Source of the DNA: Microvirga subterranea | Lineage (GTDB): Bacteria > Pseudomonadota > Alphaproteobacteria > Rhizobiales > Beijerinckiaceae | DNA: 64,000 bases | Assembly: GCF_003350535.1 (NCBI RefSeq) | Contig: NZ_QQBB01000010.1 | Span: 1 to 64,000, forward strand | Direction of reading: 5' to 3' | Shown here: one piece after another, positions 53,591-64,000 of the stretch | Position numbering within the stretch: the stretch's first letter is position 1 | Layout: each line of letters opens with the position of its first letter | Program-made: the position numbers and the translations under genes | Notes under the pieces: generated by a model | Told to the model about the DNA's origin: nothing | The model's input: the letters and a program-made list of their open reading frames with translations, nothing else | Databases searched by the model: none

Positions 53591-55276
53591 ATGGATGAGT
53601 GCGACTTCGTTGTTGTCGGCGGCGGTTCGAGCGGTTGCGTCGTCGCGAGCCGGCTGAGCGCGGACCCGGACACCACCGTGGTTCTCCTCGAGGCGGGAGG
53701 GCGCGGGACCGACTGGGTCGTCAAAACGCCGGCCGCAGGAGTCTTCATGGTGCCTTCCCGCCTGCACAACTGGGCCTTCGAAACGGCACCGCAGGCAGGA
53801 CTGGACGGAAGGCGGGGCTACCAGCCGCGCGGGAAGGTGCTCGGCGGCTGCTCGGCCATCAACGCCATGGTCTATACCCGCGGGCATCGCTGGGATTACG
53901 ACCACTGGGCCTCGCTCGGATGCACCGGCTGGAGCTTCGACGAGGTGCTCCCCTTCTTGAAGAAGGCGGAATGCAACGAGGAGTTCGGAGAGCCTTGGCA
54001 CGGCCGTGCGGGTCCACTGCCCGTGTCGCGGTCGCGGACGGACAATCCGTTCCATTCGGTCTTCCTCAAAGCCGCAAGGCAAGCCGGCTTTCCCCTGTGC
54101 GAGGACTTCAACGTGCCCGAGCCCGAGGGCCTTGGAATCTACCAGGTCACGCAGAAGAACGGCGAACGCTGGAGCGCCGCACGCGCCTACCTGCATCCGC
54201 ACATGAGCACGCGACGCAATCTTCACGTCGCGTGCGGCGCGCACGCACACCGCATCCTGTTCGAAGGAAAGCGCGCCGCGGGCGTCGAATTCGAGCAGGG
54301 CGGAGAGCGCCGCATCGTCCGCGCTCGCCGCGAGGTCATCCTGAGCGCCGGCGCCCTGCAGTCGCCGCAGATCCTCATGCTGTCCGGCATTGGCAACGCG
54401 GAGGAGATGCAGGCTCTCGACATCCCGGTCGTCGTTCATCGCCCGGGTGTCGGACAAAACCTGCAGGATCATCCGGACTTCATCTTCGGCTACAAGGCGG
54501 AAAGCCGCGACCTCCTCGGAATGTCGCTTCCGGGATTCGGCCGGCTCTCGCGCGAGGTGCTGCGCTACGTCCGCGCCCGCCGCGGCATGGTCACCACGAA
54601 CTTCGCCGAGGCGGGAGGCTTCCTGAAGACGCGTCCGGAACGCGAGATCCCCGACATCCAGTTGCATTTCGTGGTGGCCATGGTGGACGATCATGCCCGG
54701 CGCCTGCACTGGGGGCATGGATTCTCATGCCATGTCTGCCTGCTTCGACCGCACAGTCGAGGCACCGTTCGGCTGCAGAGCGCCGATTCCCGCGCCGCTC
54801 CCCTGGTCGACCCGAACTTCCTCGGAGAGCCCGAGGATCTCGACGACATGGTCGAGGGCTTCAGGATCACCCGGCGCCTCATGGACGCGCCAGCCTTCGC
54901 GAGCCGCCGCATCGCCGACGTCTTCACGGCGGACATCCGAAGCGACGACGAGATCCGCGCGGTCCTGCGTCAGCGGGTCGACACGGTCTATCATCCGGTC
55001 GGCACATGCCGGATGGGAGGCGACGACGGCTCGGTGCTGGATCCGCAGCTCCGCGTACGCGGCGTCGACGCGCTGCGCATCGTCGACTGCTCCATCATGC
55101 CGACTCTCGTCGGCGGCAACACGAACGCTCCCGCCATCATGATCGGCGGGAAGGCCGCCGCGATGATCCGCTCCGACCCAGGCCGAAGCAGGGTGACCGT
55201 CGCGGCCTGGCCGCAGAACCGGGAAGTGGTCAGACCAGGAAGAAGTCGAGAGCCGTCATCTTCAGCTTCGGCTTGA
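53591..55276 (+). CDS. GMC family oxidoreductase (alcohol/choline dehydrogenase-like)
   Basis: 561 residues. The FAD motif VVVGGGSSGCVVASRLSAD opens the protein. RGYQPRGKVLGGCSAINAMV, GALQSPQILMLSGIG and the C-terminal catalytic His region YHPVGTCRMGG and NTNAPAIMIGGKAA follow, all standard for flavin choline/alcohol dehydrogenases. It may oxidise a medium- or long-chain alcohol, in keeping with the lipid genes beside it; the substrate is unproven. The C-terminus is about 30 residues longer than usual and reads 47 bases into the convergent protease gene. A FixK box lies 104 bp before ATG 53591. Confidence 0.9.
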   Translation: MDECDFVVVGGGSSGCVVASRLSADPDTTVVLLEAGGRGTDWVVKTPAAGVFMVPSRLHNWAFETAPQAGLDGRRGYQPRGKVLGGCSAINAMVYTRGHRWDYDHWASLGCTGWSFDEVLPFLKKAECNEEFGEPWHGRAGPLPVSRSRTDNPFHSVFLKAARQAGFPLCEDFNVPEPEGLGIYQVTQKNGERWSAARAYLHPHMSTRRNLHVACGAHAHRILFEGKRAAGVEFEQGGERRIVRARREVILSAGALQSPQILMLSGIGNAEEMQALDIPVVVHRPGVGQNLQDHPDFIFGYKAESRDLLGMSLPGFGRLSREVLRYVRARRGMVTTNFAEAGGFLKTRPEREIPDIQLHFVVAMVDDHARRLHWGHGFSCHVCLLRPHSRGTVRLQSADSRAAPLVDPNFLGEPEDLDDMVEGFRITRRLMDAPAFASRRIADVFTADIRSDDEIRAVLRQRVDTVYHPVGTCRMGGDDGSVLDPQLRVRGVDALRIVDCSIMPTLVGGNTNAPAIMIGGKAAAMIRSDPGRSRVTVAAWPQNREVVRPGRSREPSSSASA

Positions 55277-56654
55277 GAATCGCGATCTCCACGGCGGAAT
55301 GGGCCGCCCCCGACCCGTCCGCGTCATAGCTGAGAACGCCGGTCTTCCGGCTGTAGGCGAGATAATCGTTCCCGTCCTTGTGGCCTTTGAGGGAGAAGTA
55401 GGCGCTCTTGAGCGCGACGGGCTCGCTGCTGCTGCCGGCGCCGAGCTTCGTGAAGATCCGGTCGTCGAGCCAGATCGCATCGTCGGCGGCGTTGAAGTCC
55501 GTGATCCGATCCTTGTTGGTTCGCGAGTTCGGCGCGACGTCGAACACGAAGGCGTCGAGGCCCGCTCCGCCCGTGAGCACGTCGTTCCCGGCATTGCCCC
55601 TGAGAACGTCGTCTCCGGCGGATCCCTTCAGGGTATCGGCGCCGGCATTGCCCTTCAGGCGGTTTGCGGCGCCGTTGCCGATGAGCTGGTCGGCTCCTTT
55701 GCCGCCGATGGCGTTCTCGATCACGACGCCGTTGGCGATGGTGTAGCCGCCGCTCACGTCCGACTGGTGCGAGACGAAGCCGGCGGCGTTCTTTCCGGGG
55801 CTGAGGCTCGCGGCGCGAAGGTCGATCACGACGCTCTCAGCGGAGCGCGCGCCGCTGATCGTGTCGCTTCCGCCCGTGTCCCAGATGCAGGACCATCCGG
55901 TCCCCGATCCGTTGCGGGTCGGCAGATTGTAGGTATCGTGGCCGCTCGCCGCCGCGCCGTTCGGTCCGTAGAGCGCCTGCAGGGCCGCGATGTCGAAGGC
56001 GCCGAGTCCTTTCTGCGCCCCGTAGGATATGTCGTTCGGCGCCTTGTCCCAGCCGGTGTTGTAGGACATGACCGTCCAGATGCCCTGATTGAGGCCGTAG
56101 CTGCCCGTATCGAAGGACGACGTGACTCCCGGAAACCGGGTGGCGTCGCCTTGTTCGCCCCCATCCTGCGGATGAGCGAGACCCATGCTGTGGCCCAGCT
56201 CGTGAATGATGGTGTTGAAGCCGTCCCCTCCCCGACCGAGGTGTTTCCAGCTTTCCTGCGTCGGATCGAAATAGCCCCAGATCTGCCCCTTCGCGGGTGT
56301 CTCGTGGGCGCCGAGCGTGCCGTCGTACAGGCGCGTTTTCCACCAGACGATATCGGCCTCCTGGACCGTGTCGGCCCGCACGAAGACGAGGCCGCAGACC
56401 TTCGAGAAGACCGACAGGGCCGAGGTGAAGGCCTGCATCTCCTTCGTGGTCCAAGCCCGCGCCGCAGCACCGCTCCGCAGAGGCTGGTACTCGTGGTGAG
56501 GCTCGTGAATCGCCGAGGCCGCCTCGAAATCGCTGCCGCGGCCGAAATAGACCCTGATCGGCTGCGACGGGTTCCAGGCAGTGCCGCCCCAGATCAGGGA
56601 ATCGACGTAGACGTTGCCGTATCCCGATCCGGGCACCGAAGTCCTGACCGTCAT
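55230..56654 (-). CDS. Serralysin-type M10 metallopeptidase with RTX repeats
   Basis: 474 residues without a signal peptide. The zinc motif HELGHSMGLAHP has His151, Glu152, His155 and His161, with a Met-turn in TVMSYN. The C-terminal part carries calcium-binding RTX nonapeptides (ADTLKGSAGDDVLRGNAGND, about 320-372) and ends KMTALDFFLV, a typical type I secretion end. It should be exported by an ABC/MFP/TolC system, none of which is here. The start ATG 56654 has AGGAGG five bases upstream; ATG 56669 is disfavoured. The last 47 bases overlap the GMC gene. Confidence 0.9.
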   Translation of the reverse strand: MTVRTSVPGSGYGNVYVDSLIWGGTAWNPSQPIRVYFGRGSDFEAASAIHEPHHEYQPLRSGAAARAWTTKEMQAFTSALSVFSKVCGLVFVRADTVQEADIVWWKTRLYDGTLGAHETPAKGQIWGYFDPTQESWKHLGRGGDGFNTIIHELGHSMGLAHPQDGGEQGDATRFPGVTSSFDTGSYGLNQGIWTVMSYNTGWDKAPNDISYGAQKGLGAFDIAALQALYGPNGAAASGHDTYNLPTRNGSGTGWSCIWDTGGSDTISGARSAESVVIDLRAASLSPGKNAAGFVSHQSDVSGGYTIANGVVIENAIGGKGADQLIGNGAANRLKGNAGADTLKGSAGDDVLRGNAGNDVLTGGAGLDAFVFDVAPNSRTNKDRITDFNAADDAIWLDDRIFTKLGAGSSSEPVALKSAYFSLKGHKDGNDYLAYSRKTGVLSYDADGSGAAHSAVEIAILKPKLKMTALDFFLV

Positions 56655-56743
56655 TGTGCCTCCTGTCACGGTTCAGTCGTGAACCGTTCTATCCGGAGGG
56701 CATCTTCCGCTCCGTGAGCGAACGCACAAGGTGATGTTCGGTC

Positions 56744-57952
56744 TCAGGTCTGCCCCGGGCGCAGCTTGTAGAAGATATGGCGGCCGATCACATCCATCTT
56801 CTTTAGGCGGCGCGCCCAGTAGGGACGGACGTAGTTGGCGTGGTAATGGGTCGCTCCGCCCACATCGGCCAGATAGGTCCGTCCTTCGAGAACGGCGCTC
56901 GCCACGCGTTTCGCCCGATCCCAGGAATCGGATTCGCCGATCCGCAGCGCCTTGCCTTCGCACGCGAAGGTGAACTGGCATGCGAGATGCCGGTGGCGGT
57001 TCTGATAGACGACGCCGCAGATGGAGGACGGATAGAGACCGCTCTTCACCCGGTTCAGGACCACCTGGGCGACCGCCGCCTGCCCCTCCTCGGGCTCGCT
57101 GCGCGCCTCGAAATAGACCGCTTCCGCGAGGCAGCGCTGCTCCTTGCTCAAGTTGTCGGGATCGATCAGATCGGCGTAGCGCGGCCGGTCCTCGTCATCC
57201 TTCGGAACCACGCTGTTGCCGAAGCTCCCGTTGCGATCCAGGCGCGGCGAAACGGGCGCCGCGGCGATTTCGATCGGCGTCGCGTCGACCGGCGCCGGCG
57301 TCGTGGAGGACAGGGCGATGGCGCGCCGCACGGACGGGGTCGTGGGGCTCGCTGCGGCGCCGGTCGATCCGGCGGCGGCCGCTGCCGGCGACTGGACGGA
57401 GGTCGACCGCCGCGTGGTCGTGTATTCGGGTGCGTCCCACGGCTCGAAGCTCTGCTCCGCATCCGGGCCTTCGAGCTTGCCTTCCATCAGGATCGTCGGC
57501 GGCAGGAGCCGCTCGTCCTGGCCGAAGAGCAGGCGCGCGCCCGCCTGCCCCAGCATCGGGCGCATCTCGCCCGCGCGGCGAGAGAGGGTCGAACGGGGCT
57601 CGACCAGTGGGTCGCCCTTCCGGGCGCGCTCGACGGCTGGGTAGGCGCCGGCCTGCACTTTCTTGTCGTCACGCAGGGGAGACCCCTTGGCGAAGTCGTC
57701 GGGAAGGTCGTAGCGGGGAAGCGACCTGAGGACGTCGCGGCCGAGATCCAGCTTGCCGGCCGCGGCGGTCGGGGGAATCAGCGCCCCCTCGTTGAGATAG
57801 GCGATCGCGCTGCGGGTCGCGAAGCTCACGCCCGCCTGCGGGTCGTTGCTGGCCGAAGCCGTGAAGGAGACCAGAAGACCGGCCGCCAGCGCCCACGGCG
57901 CCGTCGTCGCGCAAATCCATCTGACCCGAGAGCGACGATTGTGAATACGCAC
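56744..57952 (-). CDS. Cell wall hydrolase, SleB family
   Basis: 402 residues. A signal or single membrane segment (ATTAPWALAAGLLVSFTASA, about 16-36) is followed by a long low-complexity region (about 60-280, Pro/Ala/Thr-rich) and a C-terminal hydrolase_2/SleB domain (about 270-395) with CLAEAVYFEARSEPEEGQAA, VVLNRVKSGLYPSSICGVVY and THYHANYVRP. SleB domains cleave peptidoglycan as lytic transglycosylases. The Glu in EAVYFEAR is the likely catalytic residue. A remodelling role in the Rhizobiales cell wall is inferred. Confidence 0.88.
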   Translation of the reverse strand: MRIHNRRSRVRWICATTAPWALAAGLLVSFTASASNDPQAGVSFATRSAIAYLNEGALIPPTAAAGKLDLGRDVLRSLPRYDLPDDFAKGSPLRDDKKVQAGAYPAVERARKGDPLVEPRSTLSRRAGEMRPMLGQAGARLLFGQDERLLPPTILMEGKLEGPDAEQSFEPWDAPEYTTTRRSTSVQSPAAAAAGSTGAAASPTTPSVRRAIALSSTTPAPVDATPIEIAAAPVSPRLDRNGSFGNSVVPKDDEDRPRYADLIDPDNLSKEQRCLAEAVYFEARSEPEEGQAAVAQVVLNRVKSGLYPSSICGVVYQNRHRHLACQFTFACEGKALRIGESDSWDRAKRVASAVLEGRTYLADVGGATHYHANYVRPYWARRLKKMDVIGRHIFYKLRPGQT

Positions 57953-58056
57953 GCGACTACACCCTACCGAACCCGCCCGTGGAGCATCCCTCAGGAATGC
58001 CCCGGCTCGGTATGGTTATCGGCCCTTAAGGTTGATAGGGGGTTAAAGCGCCCTGC

Positions 58057-58878
58057 TCAGGCGCCCGCCTGCCGGGCCTCCGCGAGGCGGCGCAAGGCTT
58101 CCGCCGTCTCCGGATCGGCCGGAAAGAAGGCCTCGATGGCAAGCTCCGACAGGGTCACGTCCACGGGCGTGCCGAACACGGTGGTGGTGCTGAAGAGCGT
58201 CAGAATGCCGCTCTCCGACGCCAGCTTCAGGGGAACCACGACCCCGCCGTAGTCATGGGCGGGAACGGGGCCGCGCACGGCCCCGTCGGGGATCGGATAG
58301 GCCCGCAGTTCGTCCGCAAGGTCGGCGAGGACGGCATCACCGGTAACGTCGACCTGGTGCCGCAGGCGCGCGACGAGATGGTTGCGCCACTCGGTGAAGT
58401 TCACGATGCGCCGGGCGAGCCCGGCCGGGTGGATGCTCAGGCGCAGCACGTTCACGGGCGGCTTCAGGAGCGCCGGATCGACATCGCCGATCAAAGGAAA
58501 CAGCGCGTCGTTGGCGGCGATCAGGGACCAGTGCCGGTCGACGGCGAGCGCCGGATAGGGATCGTGCCCCTTGAGCACCAGATCCACCGCGTGGCGGGCG
58601 CTCCGCAGGGCCGGGTCGTCGAGGGGTTTTTGCGAATAGACAGGCGCGAAGCCCGCCGAGACCATCATGATGTTGCGCTCGCGCAGAGGGATATCGAGCT
58701 GATCCGCGAGGAGAAGGAGCATCTCGCGGCTCGGATGCGAGCGGCCGGTCTCGAGGAAGCTGAGATGCCGGGTCGAGATGTCGGCCTCCAGAGCGAGGTC
58801 CATCTGGCTCATGCGCCGGCGCATGCGCCATTCGCGAATGTGGTCGCCCACGGGCTTGGTCTGGTGCGTGTTCATCAT
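58057..58878 (-). CDS. XRE-family regulator with MmyB-like ligand domain
   Basis: 273 residues: an N-terminal helix-turn-helix (about 10-66, DHIREWRMRRRMSQMDLALE, then STRHLSFLETGRSHPSREML) and an MmyB-like ligand-binding domain (about 105-265, with YPALAVDRHWSLIAANDALF). MmyB-type domains in related actinobacterial regulators have been linked to fatty acid or metabolite sensing; the ligand here is unknown. ATGATG at 58878/58875 both could serve. It is divergent from a small membrane protein gene, 137 bp apart, which is a plausible target. Confidence 0.88.
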   Translation of the reverse strand: MMNTHQTKPVGDHIREWRMRRRMSQMDLALEADISTRHLSFLETGRSHPSREMLLLLADQLDIPLRERNIMMVSAGFAPVYSQKPLDDPALRSARHAVDLVLKGHDPYPALAVDRHWSLIAANDALFPLIGDVDPALLKPPVNVLRLSIHPAGLARRIVNFTEWRNHLVARLRHQVDVTGDAVLADLADELRAYPIPDGAVRGPVPAHDYGGVVVPLKLASESGILTLFSTTTVFGTPVDVTLSELAIEAFFPADPETAEALRRLAEARQAGA

Positions 58879-59015
58879 GGGCCGGACGATAGCCCGGCGC
58901 AGGACAATGTTCCATGACCTCCGAGGTAATCGACCGGCCGCCGAGGCGCGATCATCCTCTCATCACGGTCGAGGTCCGCAACCGGGCCCGACCGAGCCAA
59001 AGAGGAAACCCTGCC

Positions 59016-59423
59016 ATGCTGACGATCATCCCCTCCCCGCTTCTCCGCCAGGCCCTTGTCGCCGATGCCGCCACCAGTGCCGCCTGCGGCCTGCTGATGA
59101 CGCTTGCGGCCGGTCCCATGAGCGGCGCCCTCGGGCTGCCGGAGATGCTCCTGCGCGTCGCCGGAATCGTGCTCGTGCCCTACGCCGCCTTCATCGGATG
59201 GCTGGGCCTGCGTGAGCAGATCCAGCGGCCCGTCGCCTGGGCGGTCGTGGTCGGCAACGCGCTCTGGGCCGCCGACAGCTTCCTGCTGCTCGCAAGCGGC
59301 TGGGTCGAGCCGACCCGCGCCGGCTATGCCTTCGTGATCGCCCAGGCGCTGGCCGTGCTGATGTATGCGGAGTTCCAGTATGTGGGCCTGCGGCGCTCTG
59401 AGGTGCGTGCCGCCACGGCTTGA
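59016..59423 (+). CDS. Small integral membrane protein, hypothetical
   Basis: 135 residues with four hydrophobic segments (around 15-33, 40-60, 70-90, 102-122). It starts MLTIIPSPLLRQALVADAAT. AGAGGAAACC upstream of ATG 59016 supports this start. Beyond a four-helix, DUF-like membrane protein no family is recognised. It is divergent from the XRE/MmyB-type regulator and may be under its control. Confidence 0.65.
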   Translation: MLTIIPSPLLRQALVADAATSAACGLLMTLAAGPMSGALGLPEMLLRVAGIVLVPYAAFIGWLGLREQIQRPVAWAVVVGNALWAADSFLLLASGWVEPTRAGYAFVIAQALAVLMYAEFQYVGLRRSEVRAATA

Positions 59424-59489
59424 ATGCGCGAACTCAAACGTGCGCGTCATGGCCGGCCTTGCGCCGGCCATCGACATTTCGGACGTTTC

Positions 59490-59834
59490 TCAGAAATTGC
59501 GCCCGTCCACCGGGACGATGGTGAGGTCGGAGAGCTCCACCTCCTCCAGGCAGCGCACGTTGATCGCCGCGGTCGCCTCGCCGGTCGGCTTCTTGCCCTC
59601 GCCGAAGGGCGCGCAGCCGCAGGTGGAGCAGAAGCGATGCTGGATCGTGTGGGTGTTGAAGGTGTAGGTGGCGAGATTGTCCTCGCCGCGCAGGATGGTG
59701 AGCGCGCCGCGCGGCACGAAGGTCAGGAGATAGCCCTTCCGGCGGCAGTGGGAGCAGTTGCATTCGATGACCTGGTCAAGCGTGCCCTCGACCTCGTAGG
59801 CCACGGCGCCGCAATGGCATGATCCCTTCAGCAT
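59490..59834 (-). CDS. GFA family protein
   Basis: 114 residues of the GFA (glutathione-dependent formaldehyde-activating enzyme/CENP-V-like) fold. Zinc cysteines are visible in GSCHCGAVAYEV, CNCSHCRRKGYLL and FCSTCGCAPFGEG. Gfa was linked to glutathione-formaldehyde adduct formation, but most family members have no proven function. The start ATG 59834 precedes LKGSCHCGAV directly, which is the family start. The small membrane gene on the same strand ends 23 bp upstream. Confidence 0.93.
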   Translation of the reverse strand: MLKGSCHCGAVAYEVEGTLDQVIECNCSHCRRKGYLLTFVPRGALTILRGEDNLATYTFNTHTIQHRFCSTCGCAPFGEGKKPTGEATAAINVRCLEEVELSDLTIVPVDGRNF

Positions 59835-59857
59835 CGCGCGTTCCTTTTTGCGTTCCG

Positions 59858-60121
59858 TCAGCCCCGGTAGGCCAGGAAGGCCGTGACGATGAGGCCTGCG
59901 CCGAGGACGCCGACGAAGCGGTCAGTCATGGTCAGCGGCTGCGTCTTGCCGTGCGCCGCCGCCTGCCCGATCGCGACGTCGAGCACCAGCGACACCGCGA
60001 GCGGCCACGCGGCGGGCGTGATCGCCGCGTGCTGCCATGAGGGGTTCTGCGCCGCGACCCATCCGATCACGACGCCGGTGACGATCATCGCGGCGATGTA
60101 GAGCAGCCTGACGTGGGACAA
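59858..60121 (-). CDS. Small membrane protein downstream of ppdK
   Basis: 87 residues with three hydrophobic segments (LLYIAAMIVTGVVIGWVAAQ; WPLAVSLVLDVAIGQAAA; FVGVLGAGLIVTAFLAY). TTG 60121 is taken as start, with AGGA eight bases before; ATG 60088 is the alternative and would lose part of the first helix. It lies ten bases after the ppdK stop and so may be cotranscribed. No family was recognised. Confidence 0.55.
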   Translation of the reverse strand: MSHVRLLYIAAMIVTGVVIGWVAAQNPSWQHAAITPAAWPLAVSLVLDVAIGQAAAHGKTQPLTMTDRFVGVLGAGLIVTAFLAYRG

Positions 60122-60131
60122 GACGCGGATC

Positions 60132-62810
<2,679 letters not shown>

Positions 62811-62970
62811 CGCTCGACCCTTTTGGCTTTACGTCCTGCGGAAGCGCAGGTGATGGCTTGAAGCATGTCGAACCAAAACGCAACCTGAACGGCCAAGGTT
62901 CCTTAGTCTAAAGGGCGCGGGGCATTCAGGGATCAAGCCCACGGTTCGCGGCTGAAGGGACGCCCCATAA

Positions 62971-63074
62971 CCTCATCCTGAGGAGGGCCGCAGGCCCGTC
63001 TCGAAGGAGAGGCGTCTTCAGTGCTCTCCGGAGGCATCCTTCGAGACGCGGCTCCGCCGCTCCTCAGGATGAGG
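62971..63074. repeat. Dispersed palindromic repeat copy (full, about 104 bp)
   Basis: Begins CCTCATCCTGAGGAGGGCCG, has inner arms CGTCTCGAAGGA and TCCTTCGAGACG, and ends CTCCTCAGGATGAGG. Ends and inner arms are inverted copies of each other. It is the same family as 12406, 12529 and 26653. Confidence 0.8.
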
Positions 63075-63097
63075 TGGATGCGACACGCCCCATATTC

Positions 63098-63130
63098 AAA
63101 AATAACAAAGGCCGGGCTTTCACCCGGCCT
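63098..63130 (-). terminator. Rho-independent terminator of the L,D-transpeptidase gene
   Basis: Read on the minus strand, GGCCGGG and CCCGGCC (63123-63129 with 63110-63116) enclose a six-base loop and are followed by a T-rich tract TTTGTTATTTTT. It lies 25 bases after the transpeptidase stop. Confidence 0.8.
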
Positions 63131-63154
63131 CCTGATCATTCCTGCGGCGTTTCG

Positions 63155-63805
63155 TCAGGCCCGGTAGCGGCCGTTGCGCTTCACGTAGACGGTCGCGCCG
63201 ACCGGAACGCGCTCGTAGAGGTCGACGATGTCCTCGTTCAGCATGCGCACGCAGCCGGAGGAGACCTGCTCGCCGATGCTCCACGGCTCGTTCGTGCCAT
63301 GGATGCGGAACAGCGTGTCGGCGCCGTTCTGGTGCAGGTAGAGAGCGCGGGCGCCGAGCGGGTTGTTGAGGCCAGCCTCCACGTAGCGCGGCAGGTCGGG
63401 CTTGATGCCGACCATGGTCTTCGTGGGCGACCAGGCGGGCCAGACGCCCTTGCGGCCGACGCTCGCGACGCCCTTCCAGGAGAAGCCCTGCTTGCCGACG
63501 CCGACGCCGTAGCGAACGGCCGTGTTGTCGGACTGGACGAGGTACAGGAGACGCTCGTCGATATCGACCACGATGGAGCCCGGCTTCTCGGGGCCGTTAT
63601 AGGCCACCGTCTGACGGGCGTATTTCGCGTCCATCTTGCTGCGGTCGACGAGCGGCACGTCGTGCGGCTTGTCGGGCATCATGCCGACATACCAGCCCGC
63701 ATAAGGATCGGCTTCCGCCGTGGCCTGGGGCTGGATGTTGGCGGTCTGACAGGCTGCCAGTGGCGCAATTGCGATTGCGCCGAGCAGAAGGCGTCGAATG
63801 GTCAT
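63155..63805 (-). CDS. L,D-transpeptidase (YkuD family)
   Basis: 216 residues, exported. The start MTIRRLLLGAIAIAPLAACQ carries a lipobox LAAC, so a lipoprotein is likely. The YkuD domain has IVVDIDERLLYLVQSDNTAV, VGVGKQGFSWKGVASVG and the catalytic HGTNEPWSIGEQVSSGCVRM with the active Cys. L,D-transpeptidases make 3-3 peptidoglycan crosslinks, or link proteins to the wall in Rhizobiales. ATG 63805 is chosen over 63817 because the signal begins there. The dedicated terminator downstream suggests a single-gene unit. Confidence 0.92.
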   Translation of the reverse strand: MTIRRLLLGAIAIAPLAACQTANIQPQATAEADPYAGWYVGMMPDKPHDVPLVDRSKMDAKYARQTVAYNGPEKPGSIVVDIDERLLYLVQSDNTAVRYGVGVGKQGFSWKGVASVGRKGVWPAWSPTKTMVGIKPDLPRYVEAGLNNPLGARALYLHQNGADTLFRIHGTNEPWSIGEQVSSGCVRMLNEDIVDLYERVPVGATVYVKRNGRYRA

Positions 63806-63904
63806 CGGCTCTTCCAAGGACGGGTAACGGAGTTGCCCCTGCCTAACGCGAAGTAACCGTTATGGCTGTGCCTTCCCTGCAACAGCTTTGCCGGAAAAGC
63901 ACCC

Positions 63905-64000
63905 TTATCCCTCGATGCGGGAGAAATCCGCTACCGCCCGGGTGGCGTCCCGCAACGCGTTGAGGAGCCGCAACCGGTTCTCGCGCAGGGCGGAATCTTC
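63905..64000 (-). CDS. glyS: Glycyl-tRNA synthetase beta subunit (3' end only)
   Basis: Only the last 31 codons are in the window, reading in from the right edge on the minus strand. The end [20 protein letters not shown] followed by SRIEG and stop is the conserved C-terminus of GlyS. The beta subunit pairs with GlyQ to charge tRNA(Gly). The reading frame and stop at 63905-63907 (TAA) are clear. Confidence 0.85.
   Translation of the reverse strand, partial: EDSALRENRLRLLNALRDATRAVADFSRIEG

Larger units (their letters stand above)
62811..63154. other. Intergenic region between ppdK and the L,D-transpeptidase gene
   Basis: Holds the ppdK promoter and leader (62811-62970), the palindromic repeat at 62971-63074 and the minus-strand terminator at 63098-63130. 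No gene is supported. Confidence 0.6.

Overview
The window reads as a chromosomal segment of a high-GC alphaproteobacterium of the Rhizobiales (Hyphomicrobiales). A Microvirga/Methylobacteriaceae-like genome is the best guess, but it is not proven. The reasons are an Omp2-type porin start at the left edge, the glyS-ppdK neighbourhood at the right edge, an EcfG-type promoter, dispersed Rhizobiales-style palindromic repeats, hybrid kinases of the AHDFNNLL class and FixK-type boxes. Coding density is high. I see no rRNA, tRNA, phage, IS element or CRISPR array.

0-12 kb: partial porin; an AT-rich gap ending in a perfect terminator with no gene in front of it; a histidine phosphatase with fabI; a CbpA-like DnaJ protein; a small lipoprotein; pdxH; an SDR; a two-gene sensing module (RsbQ-type hydrolase plus PAS hybrid histidine kinase); a divergent pair of citrate synthase-family genes, one fused to a helix-turn-helix, followed by a Nudix hydrolase and a TIGR02301 protein. 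12-26 kb: GIY-YIG protein, palindromic repeats, a dihydroorotase-family enzyme, ygfZ, a second hybrid kinase behind an EcfG-like promoter, PaiB-type protein, tag, HD hydrolase, tyrosine phosphatase, xseB-dxs, a YbaK-type deacylase, an exported superoxide dismutase with a miniature relative, and tlyA plus an RNA methyltransferase. 26-36 kb: SRAP protein, CorA, an SDR with an acyl-CoA dehydrogenase, Sua5, WrbA with a divergent LysR regulator, a YhdH/AcuI reductase and an MFS carrier.

36-55 kb is the most notable part. A membrane-bound hybrid kinase with a FixL-like haem-PAS signature lies beside a Crp/Fnr (FixK-like) regulator that lacks the FNR cysteine set, followed by an OmpR-type regulator. 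After these come a host-attachment/baeRF-type protein, a COG2187 phosphotransferase, a predicted phosphoribosyltransferase, a PRPP synthetase with a PAS_5-like N-terminal domain, a small unknown protein, PEP synthase, a PfkB-type kinase, two tandem-Usp proteins flanking an MlaE-type permease, an acyl-CoA ligase, a wax-ester-synthase-like gene and a GMC oxidoreductase. Five good TTGAN-N4-NTCAN boxes precede these genes, each placed so that a class II start site would fall shortly upstream of a start codon. This looks like one low-oxygen, dormancy-type regulon resembling in content the mycobacterial DosR regulon. The acyl-CoA ligase and wax-ester-synthase reading frames are both broken at homopolymers.

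55-64 kb: an RTX serralysin-type protease, a SleB-type hydrolase, an XRE/MmyB-type regulator diverging from a membrane protein, a GFA protein, a small membrane protein, ppdK, a palindromic repeat, an L,D-transpeptidase with its terminator, and the 3' end of glyS.
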